A DNA stretch of 61,925 bases from contig MSJI02000781.1 in the NCBI GenBank assembly GCA_001931905.2, positions 1 to 61,925 on the forward strand, in the 5' to 3' direction. A program made the position numbers and the translations under genes. Source of the stretch: Cladosporium sp. IMV 00045. Taxonomy: Eukaryota > Ascomycota > Dothideomycetes > Cladosporiales > Cladosporiaceae. The notes beneath the pieces were generated by a model, which saw only the letters and a list, made by a program, of their open reading frames with translations, had not been told where the DNA came from and did not search any database. This document shows, piece after piece, positions 11,501 to 22,249 of the stretch; positions within the stretch are counted from its first letter, which is position 1, and every line of letters begins with the position of its first letter.

Positions 11501-11891
11501 GGGTGGGATTTGGATGGTGAGTCTACCAGAGCATGTTGGGAAGCGTGAATTAAGCTGACTGTGGGTCTCCAGGACTGCTATTTCGGACGTAATCATTGGG
11601 TGCAGATTGTTTTCTTGGTGTTATGCGAACGCTCGGTGGATCGCCATTGTTGTTATACTGGGATTTTATCTGGAAGTGACGGGATTTATCTCGGGTGGGG
11701 AAACATCTTTGTCTGCATTCTAGTTCTCGCAAAAAAGGCACCAGGCCCTTTTTACCCGGCTTAGCATAGTATCGCTATCTAGAAGTAATTGATGCTGCTG
11801 CGGCGGACTTCAAAACTATTACCTATCTCGAGCTTCACATACCTACCTTTCATGATTCCAGATCACTTGAAAGGACCAATTGCTCCTTCCT
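11501..11891. other. Convergent intergenic region
   Basis: Lies between stops at 11500 (plus) and 11892 (minus). I see only 3' flanking sequence. Confidence 0.45.
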
Positions 11892-13442
11892 TCACCAAGC
11901 CGAAGAAGTCGTAAACCCCCAATCGCTCGAAGTTCTCTTCTCCCTACTCGCAAACGATTCAACAAGACCCAACTGCCTGACCATCAGCTTCTCATCATCA
12001 GACCAGTCCTTCGCCGACCAATCCGTCTCCACCTCCGTCAGCTTCCGCATTTCTTCGCGATCATACATCACCTCGCTCGCAACTCCAGAGAAGCTATTAT
12101 GTCGACATCCCGCCGAAGTTAGCCTAGCGAACGATCGAACCTCACCAACCCAGATGCCCATTTCGAAATCACCTCGTGCCGGCGCTCTGCTTTTCCTCGC
12201 AAAATCCCAATCCCAAGCAGCGCATCTGACAGCCAGCGAGTATTTGGCAATGTTTGCCCTCCCATAGCTACTATCGCCGTCGTCATCTCTCAAAATATTG
12301 AAGAAGACATTCAGATGATGCGCTTTCCACTGCCTCCTGCACGTGGGGTCGGCGCGGAGGGCGTAGATGTTCTCGATATCGGCGTGCACCTTCCTCGTCT
12401 CGGCGCGCAGCTCGTCGCGAAGTTTCCGCACTTTCTTCGCCCCCTCGGAGTCTTGGAACACAACGGCGAGCCTGTGGACTTTCTTCAGCAGGGAGTCCGT
12501 GTCTTCGGAATCGAGTGCGCCCGGGTGGCAGACGGCGTTGCGCAGCGCGGTCGTGGCGTAGATGAAGCTGGTCACATCCCACGGTCTTGAGGTACTGTTG
12601 TTGTTGTTGGCGTTGATCAGAATGTGCCGCCCGAGAGTGTCGGTGAGCTCACCGCGACCGAGCTTCACCTCCCTTGGACCACCGGCCCAGTACAAGTCTT
12701 GCGTCGCCGGCCAATGCACTCTCCCGGCTTTGAACATGACATCTTGGGCGATGCGGTGCGCTGAGTTCAGCAGACGGCTTTGAATGCGGCAGGGCACGTA
12801 CAGCTCGGCGTCGAACGGTCCGTGCCATGAATTGTCGTTCAGTTGGGTTAGAGAAGCCAGAGAGTTGGGGGCCGGGTCGTTGAGACAACGATCTACCGGA
12901 TTGGATGAGAGGCATAGGTAGGAATGCGTTGTTTCGATGGACGATGGAGGGGTTTCGATGGACGGGGAATGGACCTCTTCCTCGCAGCTGAACTCGAGCA
13001 GTGACTCCCCCTGTTCTGGAAGATGTGCCCAGCTGGCGGAAGGATTCTTCGACTTCGAGAGAGATGCGCTCGTGCATGACATGTAGTGCGGCCTTGCCGA
13101 AAATTTCATGGTTCTGACCAACTTACCATCCTCATAGAACGGCGAGCGGTCGTCCTCTTGATCGCCTGGATCTTTATGGGAACCTTTTTCGTGCTGCTTG
13201 ACATGAGCTTGCGAAGCGAGAGTCGGCCTCAAATACGAAGGGCCATTCGTAGATGCCGAAGGAGAATCCGTAGCTTCTCGGGCGGCCCTCACGGAACCTC
13301 GACGTCCATACGCCATCCTACTCAGGCGGGCATTCTCTGCTCTGAGACGCTCATTCTCGGCCTGGATCTGTTCAAAGTCAGCTGTCAAGCGGTCAATCCT
13401 TGCGTTCAGAGTGCGCTCGAGGGTTGGAATGAACTTTACCAT
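11892..13442 (-). CDS. Coiled-coil protein of unknown function
   Basis: Encodes up to 516 aa from the ATG at 13442. Residues 5–45 form a strong heptad coil (LERTLNARIDRLTADFEQIQ and the following ENERLRAENARL) that resembles a leucine zipper, but no basic DNA-binding region precedes it. A Ser/Pro-rich low-complexity stretch covers about residues 50–190. The C-terminal 300 residues look folded, with Trp-rich segments such as WHGPFDAELYVPCRIQSRLLNSAHRIAQDVMF and AAWDWDFARKSRAP. A strong donor GTAAGT at 13126 and an acceptor CCAG at 13016 would remove an in-frame 111 nt intron, so the true protein may be 37 residues shorter. I recognise no family. The frame is open upstream of 13442 without a better start. 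Confidence 0.6.
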   Translation of the reverse strand: MVKFIPTLERTLNARIDRLTADFEQIQAENERLRAENARLSRMAYGRRGSVRAAREATDSPSASTNGPSYLRPTLASQAHVKQHEKGSHKDPGDQEDDRSPFYEDGKLVRTMKFSARPHYMSCTSASLSKSKNPSASWAHLPEQGESLLEFSCEEEVHSPSIETPPSSIETTHSYLCLSSNPVDRCLNDPAPNSLASLTQLNDNSWHGPFDAELYVPCRIQSRLLNSAHRIAQDVMFKAGRVHWPATQDLYWAGGPREVKLGRGELTDTLGRHILINANNNNSTSRPWDVTSFIYATTALRNAVCHPGALDSEDTDSLLKKVHRLAVVFQDSEGAKKVRKLRDELRAETRKVHADIENIYALRADPTCRRQWKAHHLNVFFNILRDDDGDSSYGRANIAKYSLAVRCAAWDWDFARKSRAPARGDFEMGIWVGEVRSFARLTSAGCRHNSFSGVASEVMYDREEMRKLTEVETDWSAKDWSDDEKLMVRQLGLVESFASREKRTSSDWGFTTSSAW

Positions 13443-14882
13443 GTTGAACGCAATGATCAGTATGATCCCCTTCTTTTCGTCTTCTCGATTCTTCTCGACT
13501 CTATTTTTCTTTTTGGGTCCATCGCATCCAGGACCTCCCGACTGCAATTATGTGCAGAAACATCCAACAAAGGCACGCATTCCTTTCACCTCTCTGGGCG
13601 GGTGAAAGCCTTTGTGCATCGAGAAAAAAAGGACACGATCGAGGAGAGAAAGACATTGTTCAAGGAGGCGATCGTTGGATGGGGCCTTTGCAGCTCTGGG
13701 AGGTTCTACTTTGCACCAGGTGAAGGTAGGTGACTGGGAGAGGCCTGTCGATGCGTTTCCGTGTCACGGGATCGATCCAAGAGACCTCTGGATTCTACCA
13801 ATTGTAGGTTTGCAATACTTGACGGTGTTGTTTCTTTGCAGCAGGGGGGTTCTCCGAAGTGGAAGCGCTCAAGGCTACCTCCGGTAACACCTCTTTGTCT
13901 TGTCACAGCTTCACAACCTCAACCCTAACCCTAAAATGTTACTTTCCATTATGTGTACTCACCACCAAGGAACGTCTTTCTGGTGATGTGGTCAGCTTGT
14001 AGGTTTACACCGTGGAAATATTAGTAAGACCGGGAAAAAAGAAAAGTCGTCTTGGTCTCAGCCAACACTCTTCGCCAAATCTGTCAGTTGATAGGGCCCT
14101 CGACAAACGTCTGCAGTAACAAGCCTCCGTCTTACCTGCGCATACTCGGCAAAGATCAGAGCAGGGATGCGATTCGGCGATAGGTGATAATTCCTCTGTC
14201 ATCGCGTCTGCTGCATCAGCAATTATGTTACTGATGTGGATGACAGCCTAGAATTGTTGCTGCTGGGAGAAAACACAGAATCATCATCAAAAGTGACATC
14301 TTGACAAATTCCGCGGTTCGAAGCACAGCCAGATGGCAGAGGACCGCGCGCGGCCGCTGAGCCGCTCCCCACAGACGTCAACGGTCCCCACTGCGCAATG
14401 GCAAAATGCATTCGTGGCACTTTTGATCGATTGCGACGACCTGAAAGAGCTTTTGGCAGCATAGAGTGTCACAGACTGGCCATCGTTGATTAAGTTATCA
14501 TTGGTAGAGATATGAGAGAATCGCAATTTCTTCCCAGTCAGCCAACATGACAGTATTGCGGCGCCTGAGTGCAGTATGCACATGTCTTACGTCATCAATG
14601 ATGAACGCAGGGACTCGCAGAACAGCCGCCAAAAGTCCAGTCGCCCCGAATCTATGGAGAATGCGGGTGGTGGAGCAAGGTGGCACCATTGATGGGCGAG
14701 TGGGCAAGACTGGACGGTGATAGCGGAGTTTGGAGGGGGGTACCACTCACTGCGAGGTAAGGACAGGCGGACACGGCCCATGTGGTGGGGGTATATGAAG
14801 GTCTCAACACCCTCCTTCCGTTCCGTATTCCCTTCTCCATTGCACCCTCACAACCAAATTTGCAATACAGAACTCACCAAGA
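13443..14882. promoter_or_regulatory. Long divergent intergenic region
   Basis: About 1.4 kb between divergent starts at 13442 (minus) and 14883 (plus). It contains a telomere-like motif (separate entry) and, at about 14792, a TATA-like GTATATGAAG some 90 bp before the dehydrogenase ATG. No coding frame here shows conserved sequence. Confidence 0.45.
13921..13934. repeat. Interstitial telomere-like motif
   Basis: AACCCTAACCCTAA, two units of the CCCTAA telomere repeat, about 480 bp upstream of the coiled-coil gene start. Two units are too few for a telomere relic; in fungi such sites can bind telobox factors in promoters. Confidence 0.6.
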
Positions 14883-16143
14883 ATGGCCGGCGAAGACTAC
14901 AAGTTCGAAGGATGGATGGGCCTCGACGCCAAATCCGCCGAGGGAAACATGGTGTGGCAAGAGTTTCCCGGCAACCGAAAGCCCTTTGAGGAGACCGACG
15001 TCGACATCCAGATCACGCACTCCGGCATCTGCGGCTCCGACCTGCATACTCTGCGCAGCGGTTGGGGGGCCACGCCTTACCCGGTTTGCGTTGGACACGA
15101 GATCGTGGGCAAGGCTGTGCGTGTCGGCAGCAAGGTCGAGAAGGGTATTAAAGTCGGCGACCGCGTTGGTGTTGGCGCGCAGAATGCTTCATGCCTGAAG
15201 CCGGATTGCGAGTGGTGCAGTGCTGGTGACGAGAACTACTGCACACACACTACCAACACCTTCGCGGACACTTATGCTGACGGCAGCATGTCGTATGGTG
15301 GTTATGCCAACTACCACCGCGCTCCCAGGTAGGCTTCCGCATCCAGTCGATGAGTGCCAATCGAGTCCATGCTCACACGTTTTGCAGTCATTTCGTCATG
15401 AAGATTCCTGAGGGTATTCCATCCGAGGCTGCTGCTCCCATGCTTTGCGGCGGTATCACCCTATACAGCCCGCTCAAGAACCACGGCTGCGGTCCGGGCA
15501 AGAAGGTCGGAATCATCGGCGTTGGTGGACTTGTAAGTGACATTTTCAACGACACCGGAGGACCAGGTTGGCTAACAGTTCATGACAGGGCCACTTCGGT
15601 GTGATCTTCGCCAAAGCCCTCGGAGCCGACAAGGTCGTCGGCATCTCCCGCAAAGCCGACAAGAAAGACGATGTCCTGAAGATGGGCGCCGACGAATACA
15701 TCGCCACGAGCGATGACAAGGACGTAAGTTGAAACATACCCGTTCCATGCCACCCGGCTCTTAAGCTAACAACCAACCAGTGGGCCAAGCACAACGCCCG
15801 CTCCCTCGACCTGATCATCTGCACCGTCTCCAGCCCCCAAATGCCACTGAACGACTACCTCGGCCTGCTGCGACCCAAGGGCACATTCGTGCAAGTGGGC
15901 GCGCCGGAAGACAAGCTGCCGGACCTGACGGCTTTCGCCTTCATCGCCAGGGGAGTCTCGCTCGCGGGTTCCATGATCGGCCCCCCGTGGCAGATCGAGG
16001 AGATGCTCAAGTTCGCGGCCGAGAAGAAGCTGCAGCCTTGGATCGAGAAGGTCCCCATGGACAAGGCCAATGAGGCCATCGTGAGGATGGATCAGGGTAA
16101 GGCGAGGTATCGCATTTCGCTCATCAATGAGAGGTTCTTGTAG
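14883..16143 (+). CDS. Zinc-dependent alcohol dehydrogenase, cinnamyl-alcohol type
   Basis: Four exons, 14883–15328, 15388–15532, 15589–15723 and 15781–16143; all introns GT–AG and phases match, giving 362 aa. The protein is a medium-chain dehydrogenase of the ADH6/7 (CAD) type, which reduces aldehydes with NADPH. Catalytic zinc ligands are Cys50 (GICGSD), His72 (GHE) and Cys169. The structural zinc site is Cys104, Cys109, Cys112 and Cys120. The nucleotide-binding glycine motif GIIGVGGLGHFG spans the second intron. The C-terminus RYRISLINERFL is standard. A TATA-like element lies 90 bp upstream. Its substrate is unknown; in this neighbourhood it could serve either general aldehyde detoxification or the nearby decayed cluster, and nothing in the sequence decides. 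Confidence 0.92.
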
Positions 16144-16733
16144 GGTGTTGGTGATGTTGGATCGTCTCGCTTTTGAGTGTGAAGGGGGTTGGAAGTAGAT
16201 TTTACGAAAGGAATGTCGAAATGAATGCACATACAATTTGACGAGACATAAAGTCCTCAGCGGTTCATTGGCACGTGAGACGTCCGTTATGGCCTTGGAC
16301 TTTCTCAAGATCTCCAGAAAAAAATACCAAGGACATCTCACACCGAGACCTCCCATCCATGTCTTAAGTACTTTGCCCAACAAAAGGTGACCATCATGGT
16401 ATTCCATCTTTCGTCAGTCCGAGATAGAGTGGCCCCGCTAGTGCATGGATCAGACCAGCAAGACCCTTCTCCCGATCGATCGCCACACTTCACCCATGCT
16501 CTCGGATAACACTCTGCGTTGGGTACTTCGGTAGTGCTGTTGTAGATAAAAAAGTCATACGGTTCTTCCAAGCCTGAAATGCACGGAATTCGATGTGTAA
16601 TAAGTTGTTTTCCCACCTCCATTGACATGGCATGGTATGCAAGACTTATACTACACAAACACCGCGGCTGGAAAGCTGCATTCCTTAAATTTATATATTG
16701 GCCATGCATGCTCTGCGATGATAGAAAATCCAA
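16144..16733. other. Convergent intergenic region with left copy of the island repeat
   Basis: Lies between stops at 16143 (plus) and 16734 (minus). It holds the left copy of a direct repeat (16431–16499) also found at 24342–24415. Confidence 0.5.
16431..16499 (+). repeat. Left copy of direct repeat bounding the CYP51–NRPS island
   Basis: About 70 bp that match 24342–24415 in the same orientation, including GATCAGACCA, the core CCCGATCGATCGCCACA, and TTCACCCATGC. Small indels and substitutions separate the copies. The copies enclose about 7.9 kb. Confidence 0.7.
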
Positions 16734-18311
16734 TCAAGCCCTCACCTCCCTCCTCTCCCAACGAACCTCCGCCGGCTCCAAGGGCCGCGAGAACATCGTG
16801 CTGTAATCCGTGGCAGGCACTCCCCCTCTGCCATCGAGATTCTTGAAGCGGAACTCCCGAACCATAACGGCGGTGATGACCTCCAAATTCAGGTACGCGA
16901 ACTTCTCGCCAATGCAGCGATGGCGTCCGCCTCCGAAAGGGAGATAGGCGCTCTTGGTGCCGCGGGAAGTGCGGCCGTAGCCGTAGTCGACCATTTCGCT
17001 TTCGTCGTCTTCTTCGATCGTGCGGTTGTCCCAGCGGTGAGGGTCCCAGGTCGTGGGGTTGGGGAAGTATTCCGGGCTATTGGCGGAGACGCCTGGCGAG
17101 GCGAGGATGGCGTGCCCGGGCGGGACGGTGTAGGGCGTGTTGGGGACGGGGAGAGGTTGCTTGACGAGGCGCATGATGCTGTGGATGGCGTTGTGCATGC
17201 GGAGGGTTTCCTTGACGACGCTGGAGTGCAGCTGCAGTTTCTCCAAGTCGCGCAGCGATAGCTCGGGCAATTGGCCGTTCTCGTCCGCGAGTTGGGCGAG
17301 TTGTTCTTGGTAGAGCTCTTCGCAGATCTGCGGCTGGTTCGCGAGGTGGAGGAGGACCCAGCTGGCGACGTTGGACGAGTTGTGCTGGCCGGCCATGAGG
17401 ATTGTGATCATCATGTTGGAGATTTCCTTGTCTGGGATGGGGTTTCCGTTCTTGTAAGAGCATTGCATCAGATGGGAGATCATATCCGTGGTCGGGGGAG
17501 TCTTGCCCGCGCGGCGCTCGGCGATGATGCCTTCGTAGATCTTCCGCATTTTCAACTGGGCTCGGTCACGCTTGATGTTGTGAGGGAAGGGCGCGTGGGG
17601 AAGGACGAAGTTGATCGGGCTGAAGCCACCGTCGAGGTCATGGTACAAGCTTGCGAATTCGTTGGTGAGCTTGCTGCGCACTTCGGGCCCTTGCAAGGCG
17701 ATCGCGGCGGTGAAGATGGTGATTTGCGCGACGACGGTGGGCACGTTTACCGTGCCGGAGGCGCCCTTGAACTCTCGTGCGGTCTTCAAGTAATCCATCA
17801 CCTCTTTCTCGATCAGTTGCACGTGGGCCTTCAAGGCTTCTGTGGTCAGGCCGAACTTGACGAATTTCTTCTGCTCCATCAGTTTTGAGTTGGGGCAGTC
17901 GTAGACGACATCCTCGCCGAAGACGGGGTTGCACAGAGGGCCGTAGATTTCTTCGGCATTGACGTGTGTCTCCTTGCCATTGAAGACGAAGTCATTTCCT
18001 TTGTCGAGTCAGTATATGGCTTAGATCTCCAGAGTGATCTTCGTTCACGCACCAGCAACGCCCAGATGGACGGTCACATTGCGGCCCAGCAGGACGAAAG
18101 TAAAGACATCTCCGTAGTTGGCTCGGGCGGCGAAGAGGAACTTGTATGGCTCCTTGCCATATGTGACGGCGCTTCCTATCCAGGGAATCCAATGGAATAC
18201 GACAGGTGGCTCATTCTTGCTGGCGAAGAACAGCTGGCGGAGGATGTTGACGGCGACACAGCCAAGGCAGAGGGCGAGAGAGCCGTAGAGGAGGGTGAGA
18301 AGCGAAGGCAT
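16734..18311 (-). CDS. CYP51 sterol 14-alpha-demethylase (possible paralogue)
   Basis: Two exons, 18311–18053 and 17998–16734, with a 54-nt intron; phases match, giving 507 aa. CYP51 removes the 14-alpha-methyl group of lanosterol/eburicol in ergosterol synthesis and is the target of azoles. An N-terminal membrane anchor (residues 1–30) is followed by HWIPWIGSA. The CYP51 signature VVYDCPNSKLMEQKKF is present with its Tyr at 119. ExxR is ETLRMHN at 350–353, PHRW follows, DYGYG is at about 424–428, and the haem motif FGGGRHRCIGE has Cys448. Two normally invariant motifs differ: the I-helix reads AGQHNSSN rather than AGQHSSSS, and the haem loop has Gly for Ala. That suggests a second, divergent copy rather than the housekeeping enzyme. 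It is next to a truncated SDR and an NRPS remnant. Confidence 0.9.
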
Positions 18312-18623
18312 AAGCACGACGGGGAGGGAGAGTTGATGGGAAGGAAAGGAATGGGTGGGTAATCGGGCATGACGGCAGGAATGGCATTTTTGGTATTAAT
18401 AAGGTACCTTACCTACTACTACCCACGCAACGTACCATCTCCTTAATGCCGGCGGCGAGAAGCGATCTCATATGTGCATCTTGGCATTACATTGTACCGG
18501 GGATTTTCTGCTGCATGTATCTTACGATTATACACATGTCGCAGCGTCGAGTAAGCAGGGGCTCAAAGGCTTGGCGGCATGCAGGAACGCTCCTTCCCTT
18601 CCGTCCCTTAGCCTCGCGGAAGA
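18312..18623. other. CYP51 upstream region
   Basis: About 310 bp between the CYP51 start (18311, minus) and the SDR remnant stop (18624, minus). Probable CYP51 promoter. I looked for the missing C-terminal half of the SDR here and did not find it in any frame. Confidence 0.45.
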
Positions 18624-18962
18624 TCAAGCCAGTGCTTCGACGTCGCGCCAACACACGCTGATCGTCGCTCCCGCCCTTTCCTTCTTCAGCTCCTCGACGC
18701 ATCGCTGCGCTTTCACCATGTCTCGTGCCCCGAGTATCAGATTCGCGCCTACGCGTAGCAGTTCACGTGCTGTCTCGTATCCAACTCCAGATGTGGCACC
18801 AGTCACAAGTACTGTCTTCGACTCCAGATTGAGCGTTGCCGGGATTGTCACCCGACCTGTCAGCTTCTGGCGCATCGCATAAGGAATCGGACCGTCAGAC
18901 GATAGGTCGCCTAGCGCTGGGCTTGTCGCGAGCATACGCAGAGGCTCTGGAATGAAGGCCAT
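18624..18962 (-). pseudogene. Truncated short-chain dehydrogenase
   Basis: Only 112 codons remain from the ATG at 18962. The N-terminal Rossmann start is clear: LESKTVLVTGATSGVGYETA carries the TGxxxGxG cofactor motif, followed by a helix and NLILGARD. The frame then stops after DVEALA, before the NNAG, catalytic Ser and YxxxK motifs. No frame downstream toward CYP51 resumes the domain. The family is normally 250–330 aa, so this cannot be an active dehydrogenase. The leader (MAFIPEPLRMLATSP and on) is like that of fungal retinol-dehydrogenase-type SDRs. It lies between the NRPS remnant and CYP51 on the same strand and fits loss of cluster function. Confidence 0.75.
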
Positions 18963-19237
18963 GTTGATGTTTCCTGTCGAGTGTCTGGATTCACGACGAG
19001 CACACTGATGTTCTGGGAAGGTATTTGGATCTTGACATACTTCGACTGAAACGAAGATCTGTCTGTTCTGCTTATATGCAAGTCTGTCAGCAGACTGTAA
19101 GCCATGACACCGCCGGTAAGCATAGCATGACCAAAGAACGGATTCTCCCCGGCAAGACTCTCCCAGGTGATGTCCTGCAAGCCCAAGTACGAGATGCTCA
19201 CGATACAGGCGACTACATAGCTTTCCAAATCGCGCGA

Positions 19238-22200
19238 CTATTGATCACCGTTTACAGGTGTGGATTGATCTCCCATGCCAATCACAGACAATCCTCTCGC
19301 AAGAGCATGCAATGCCTCCGAGTAATCATCCAACAATCTCTCCACATCTTCAGCCGTGAACTGTCTGTCATCAAAACTCATGCGAACGAAAAAGCCTTCC
19401 GTGGGCAGAAGCGTGCATTCCACCAACAAACCATACCAATGAAAGTGCCCCATCTCTTTGGCCCCTGCACGGGGACCGCAAAGAATCGTGCCTGGGAAAG
19501 GCGAAGAAGATGCTGAAGCCAATCCCTCGGGTACAGGCTGGATCACCAACAAGGTTTGAATATGGTCGCACACGGCTCGGACTTGGTCGTCGATGGATTG
19601 AATGCGGTTCATCCCATCGTGTTCGTAAGGAATCTTCGCTGTTGCATCGGCTTGAACGCTGGCGAGGAATTGCCGCGAAGACTGGCCTCCCAAAGCTCCA
19701 TCTATCACTCGAATGCGAATAGGGACGTGAGTCAAGCTGGGTGCCGCGAGGACATCAACTCCGGGGAGGTGGAAGTTACGCCCTGTCAACATGGTTCCGA
19801 AGATGACATCTGAAGGGCCGGCCGCAGTCTGGCCTTGTTGGAGCTTAGCTAATGTACATGCCCAGGCTCCGCGGACGAGCGTCGCTTCTGTTAGTCCATG
19901 CTGCTGCAAAGCAGAGACTGCGCCGGGTGCGAATTGCACCAAGCGCTGCGCGCCACAATTTGCGCGTGGGTGCACAGTGCGTTGTATTCTGGCAGTGAGA
20001 TCGAGTTCGTCCTGGTCGCTTGGGACTAGGTAAGACCGCCAAAAACATTGTGACTCTTTCGAAAGAGGGGAGGCTTGATCGTCTAGATGTGCCAAAAAGG
20101 TCGCAAATGAAACCGTAGGTGGTGGCATCGGTATGGACTGATAATGGGCATAGATTGCCCCTTGGATGTTACCCAACGTGATGCCGTCAAACATCGCATG
20201 GTGAAGCATCCAGATGAAGTGCGTGTTGTCCGCCGTCAGCGCCCATCGAACCAACGGCTTCATTAAAGCCGGGCACTCTTCAGCATCCAGCTTCTTATAT
20301 TCTGCGAGAGATGTCGGCCGTTGCCAGGAGAGGTCTTCGCGGACGATGACCTGAAGCAACTTGCCCGAGTACTCGACGAAGCGAGTCCTAAGGATGGGAA
20401 AGCGTGTGAACACAGAACCACACGCTTCTGTAAACCGAGCAAGGTCCAGATCCTCAGAGAGTTGGACCACCTCCTGCGCAAGCTGCGTACGGTCGCCGGA
20501 AAGAGAATCGCGCATCATTTCCCCCTGCAGTGGCGTACAGGCAAGGATGTCTTCGATTTGGTCATGGTGCACGCCGCATTGTTGAGCAGCGAACGTGATC
20601 ACGTCTACTACGGAGGCTTCTCCACCGTTCACCAGCTCAAAGGGTGCCGAATGCTTGGTCTTCCGCACACGTCGCAGCTGACGTGCCTGGTCCGCCAATA
20701 CTGGATGCTCGAAAATATTCGCCACAGTGAGAGTGAGCTGAGCGTCTCGTGCCGCAAGATTCACCAGCCTCATCGCCGCAAGCGAATCACCTCCCAAAGA
20801 AAGGAAGTTGTCCGTTGGACTAATGCTCTCAAGTGCTCTGCCCAAAGTCTGCGCCCAAAGCTGACCCAGCGTCTTCTCGGCTGGATTGAGGATCTCACCC
20901 GCGTACTTGTCACCAACATCGTCTCTCGCAGGACTCGGGCTCTCGGATGCAGACAAATATGACCGATCGTGCTGTGCGCAATACTGACGCAGCATCTTGC
21001 GATCCAGCTTGCCGGATGTGCTTAGAGGCAACTTTTGCACTGGAACGAACACTCCGGGCATCATATAAGGGGGCAGCGTACGTTCTATGTTCGCTTGAAC
21101 AAGCGATACAATGCTCGTAAAACGATCCCGGGAGTCGAGGTCGAGATTACTATACCCGATCGATTGCTCCAGGCCTACGTCAAATCCACCCTCCCAGGGC
21201 AGGAATGCAGCCAACAACGGTGCCGATACATCTCGCGGCTTGACCAACTCTACGGCCACAGGCGGTGCTGCGCCGGGAAATCCCTGCTGAATGCGATACT
21301 CGATCTCTCCGAGCTCAATGCGTTGTCCCCTCAGCTTGACTTGCGTGTCCTTACGGCCGTGGAACAGCAGTGCACCGTCGTCATTGAACCGTGCCAGATC
21401 GCCCGTCTTGTAGAGTCTCGTGCGAGGAGGCAAAGACCCGAAAGCTGCAAGCCATCTCGGTGGCTCCTCCAGAAAAACCGCAGCGGTCTTTTCGGCATCA
21501 TTGAGGTATCCCCTCGCCACAAGGGGTCCCTCGATGAGCAGCTCGCCTATAGACCCAACAGGCATGAGCTGATCATGATCTTCCGGGTGTACGATACAGG
21601 TTCTGGCGCCGATGCCATGTCCGATATTCGCTGCTAGCACATCCGAGCAAGCGTTTGGCTGAATGACGCACCATATCGTGCACTCCGCAGGCCCGTACAC
21701 ATTTTTCAGCTCCACTTTGCCAGACCAAACATCTATACACTGCTTCGTAGCAGGCTCTCCTCCCAGCGTGAGTTTCCGCAACGTCGGAACATCTGCAGGG
21801 GTCATCAGGCTCGCAACAGTAGTCGTCAGACAAGCCTGATTGATTCCCAGCAAATTGATGGCGCCGGCCAAATCTTGAATCCTCTGCACCTCTGATGGCA
21901 CGCACACGCACGCCCCGTGAGTCAGCGCGGTGAAAACATCCCCAACGCTGACGTCGAATGTATACGCTGCGTATTGCAGCACTCGCGACGCGGGAGTGAC
22001 GCCCATGGCTTTCGCCTGAGCGACCACACTGGTGCTGAGCGAAACGTGCTCGACGACGATGGCCTTAGGAGTCCCCGTGCTGCCGGAAGTGCAAACCACA
22101 TACGCCGCATTCGAAGTTTGGAGGTTTCTCGTCGGTGGCGACTTCAAGACAGGCTGTTTATGATCAGGCTCCTGCGCGAACAATTTGCTGCCAACCACAA

Positions 22201-22249
22201 AGCATGAACTTTCTGAAATCCCACTACCACTGCAACACCTCGCCACCAC
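19238..22249 (-). pseudogene. NRPS remnant: partial A, T and C domains
   Basis: An uninterrupted frame of about 1003 codons. It lacks an ATG at its 5' end: the frame opens just upstream at about 22270 behind a stop. The adenylation domain starts only shortly before its A3 motif (TSGSTGTPK, about 54–62). The usual first 200 residues are missing. Remaining A motifs are YGPAE (185–189), YKTGDLAR (280), GRKDTQVKLRGQRIELGEIE (298–317) and the A10 lysine in PLSTSGKLDRK. The carrier domain LGGDSL has its Ser489. The C domain has ACTPLQGEM and the active HHAMFDG at 683–689. By-eye specificity positions read D V G C T G V I W K; I assign no substrate. An A–T–C order ending in C could release or transfer an aminoacyl group. 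As it stands it is probably inactive. Confidence 0.85.

Noticed and set aside
18911..19228. Hydrophobic minus-strand frame upstream of the SDR remnant, considered as its first exon
   Set aside because: It has no ATG, and the candidate donor and acceptor leave the wrong phase for the SDR frame.
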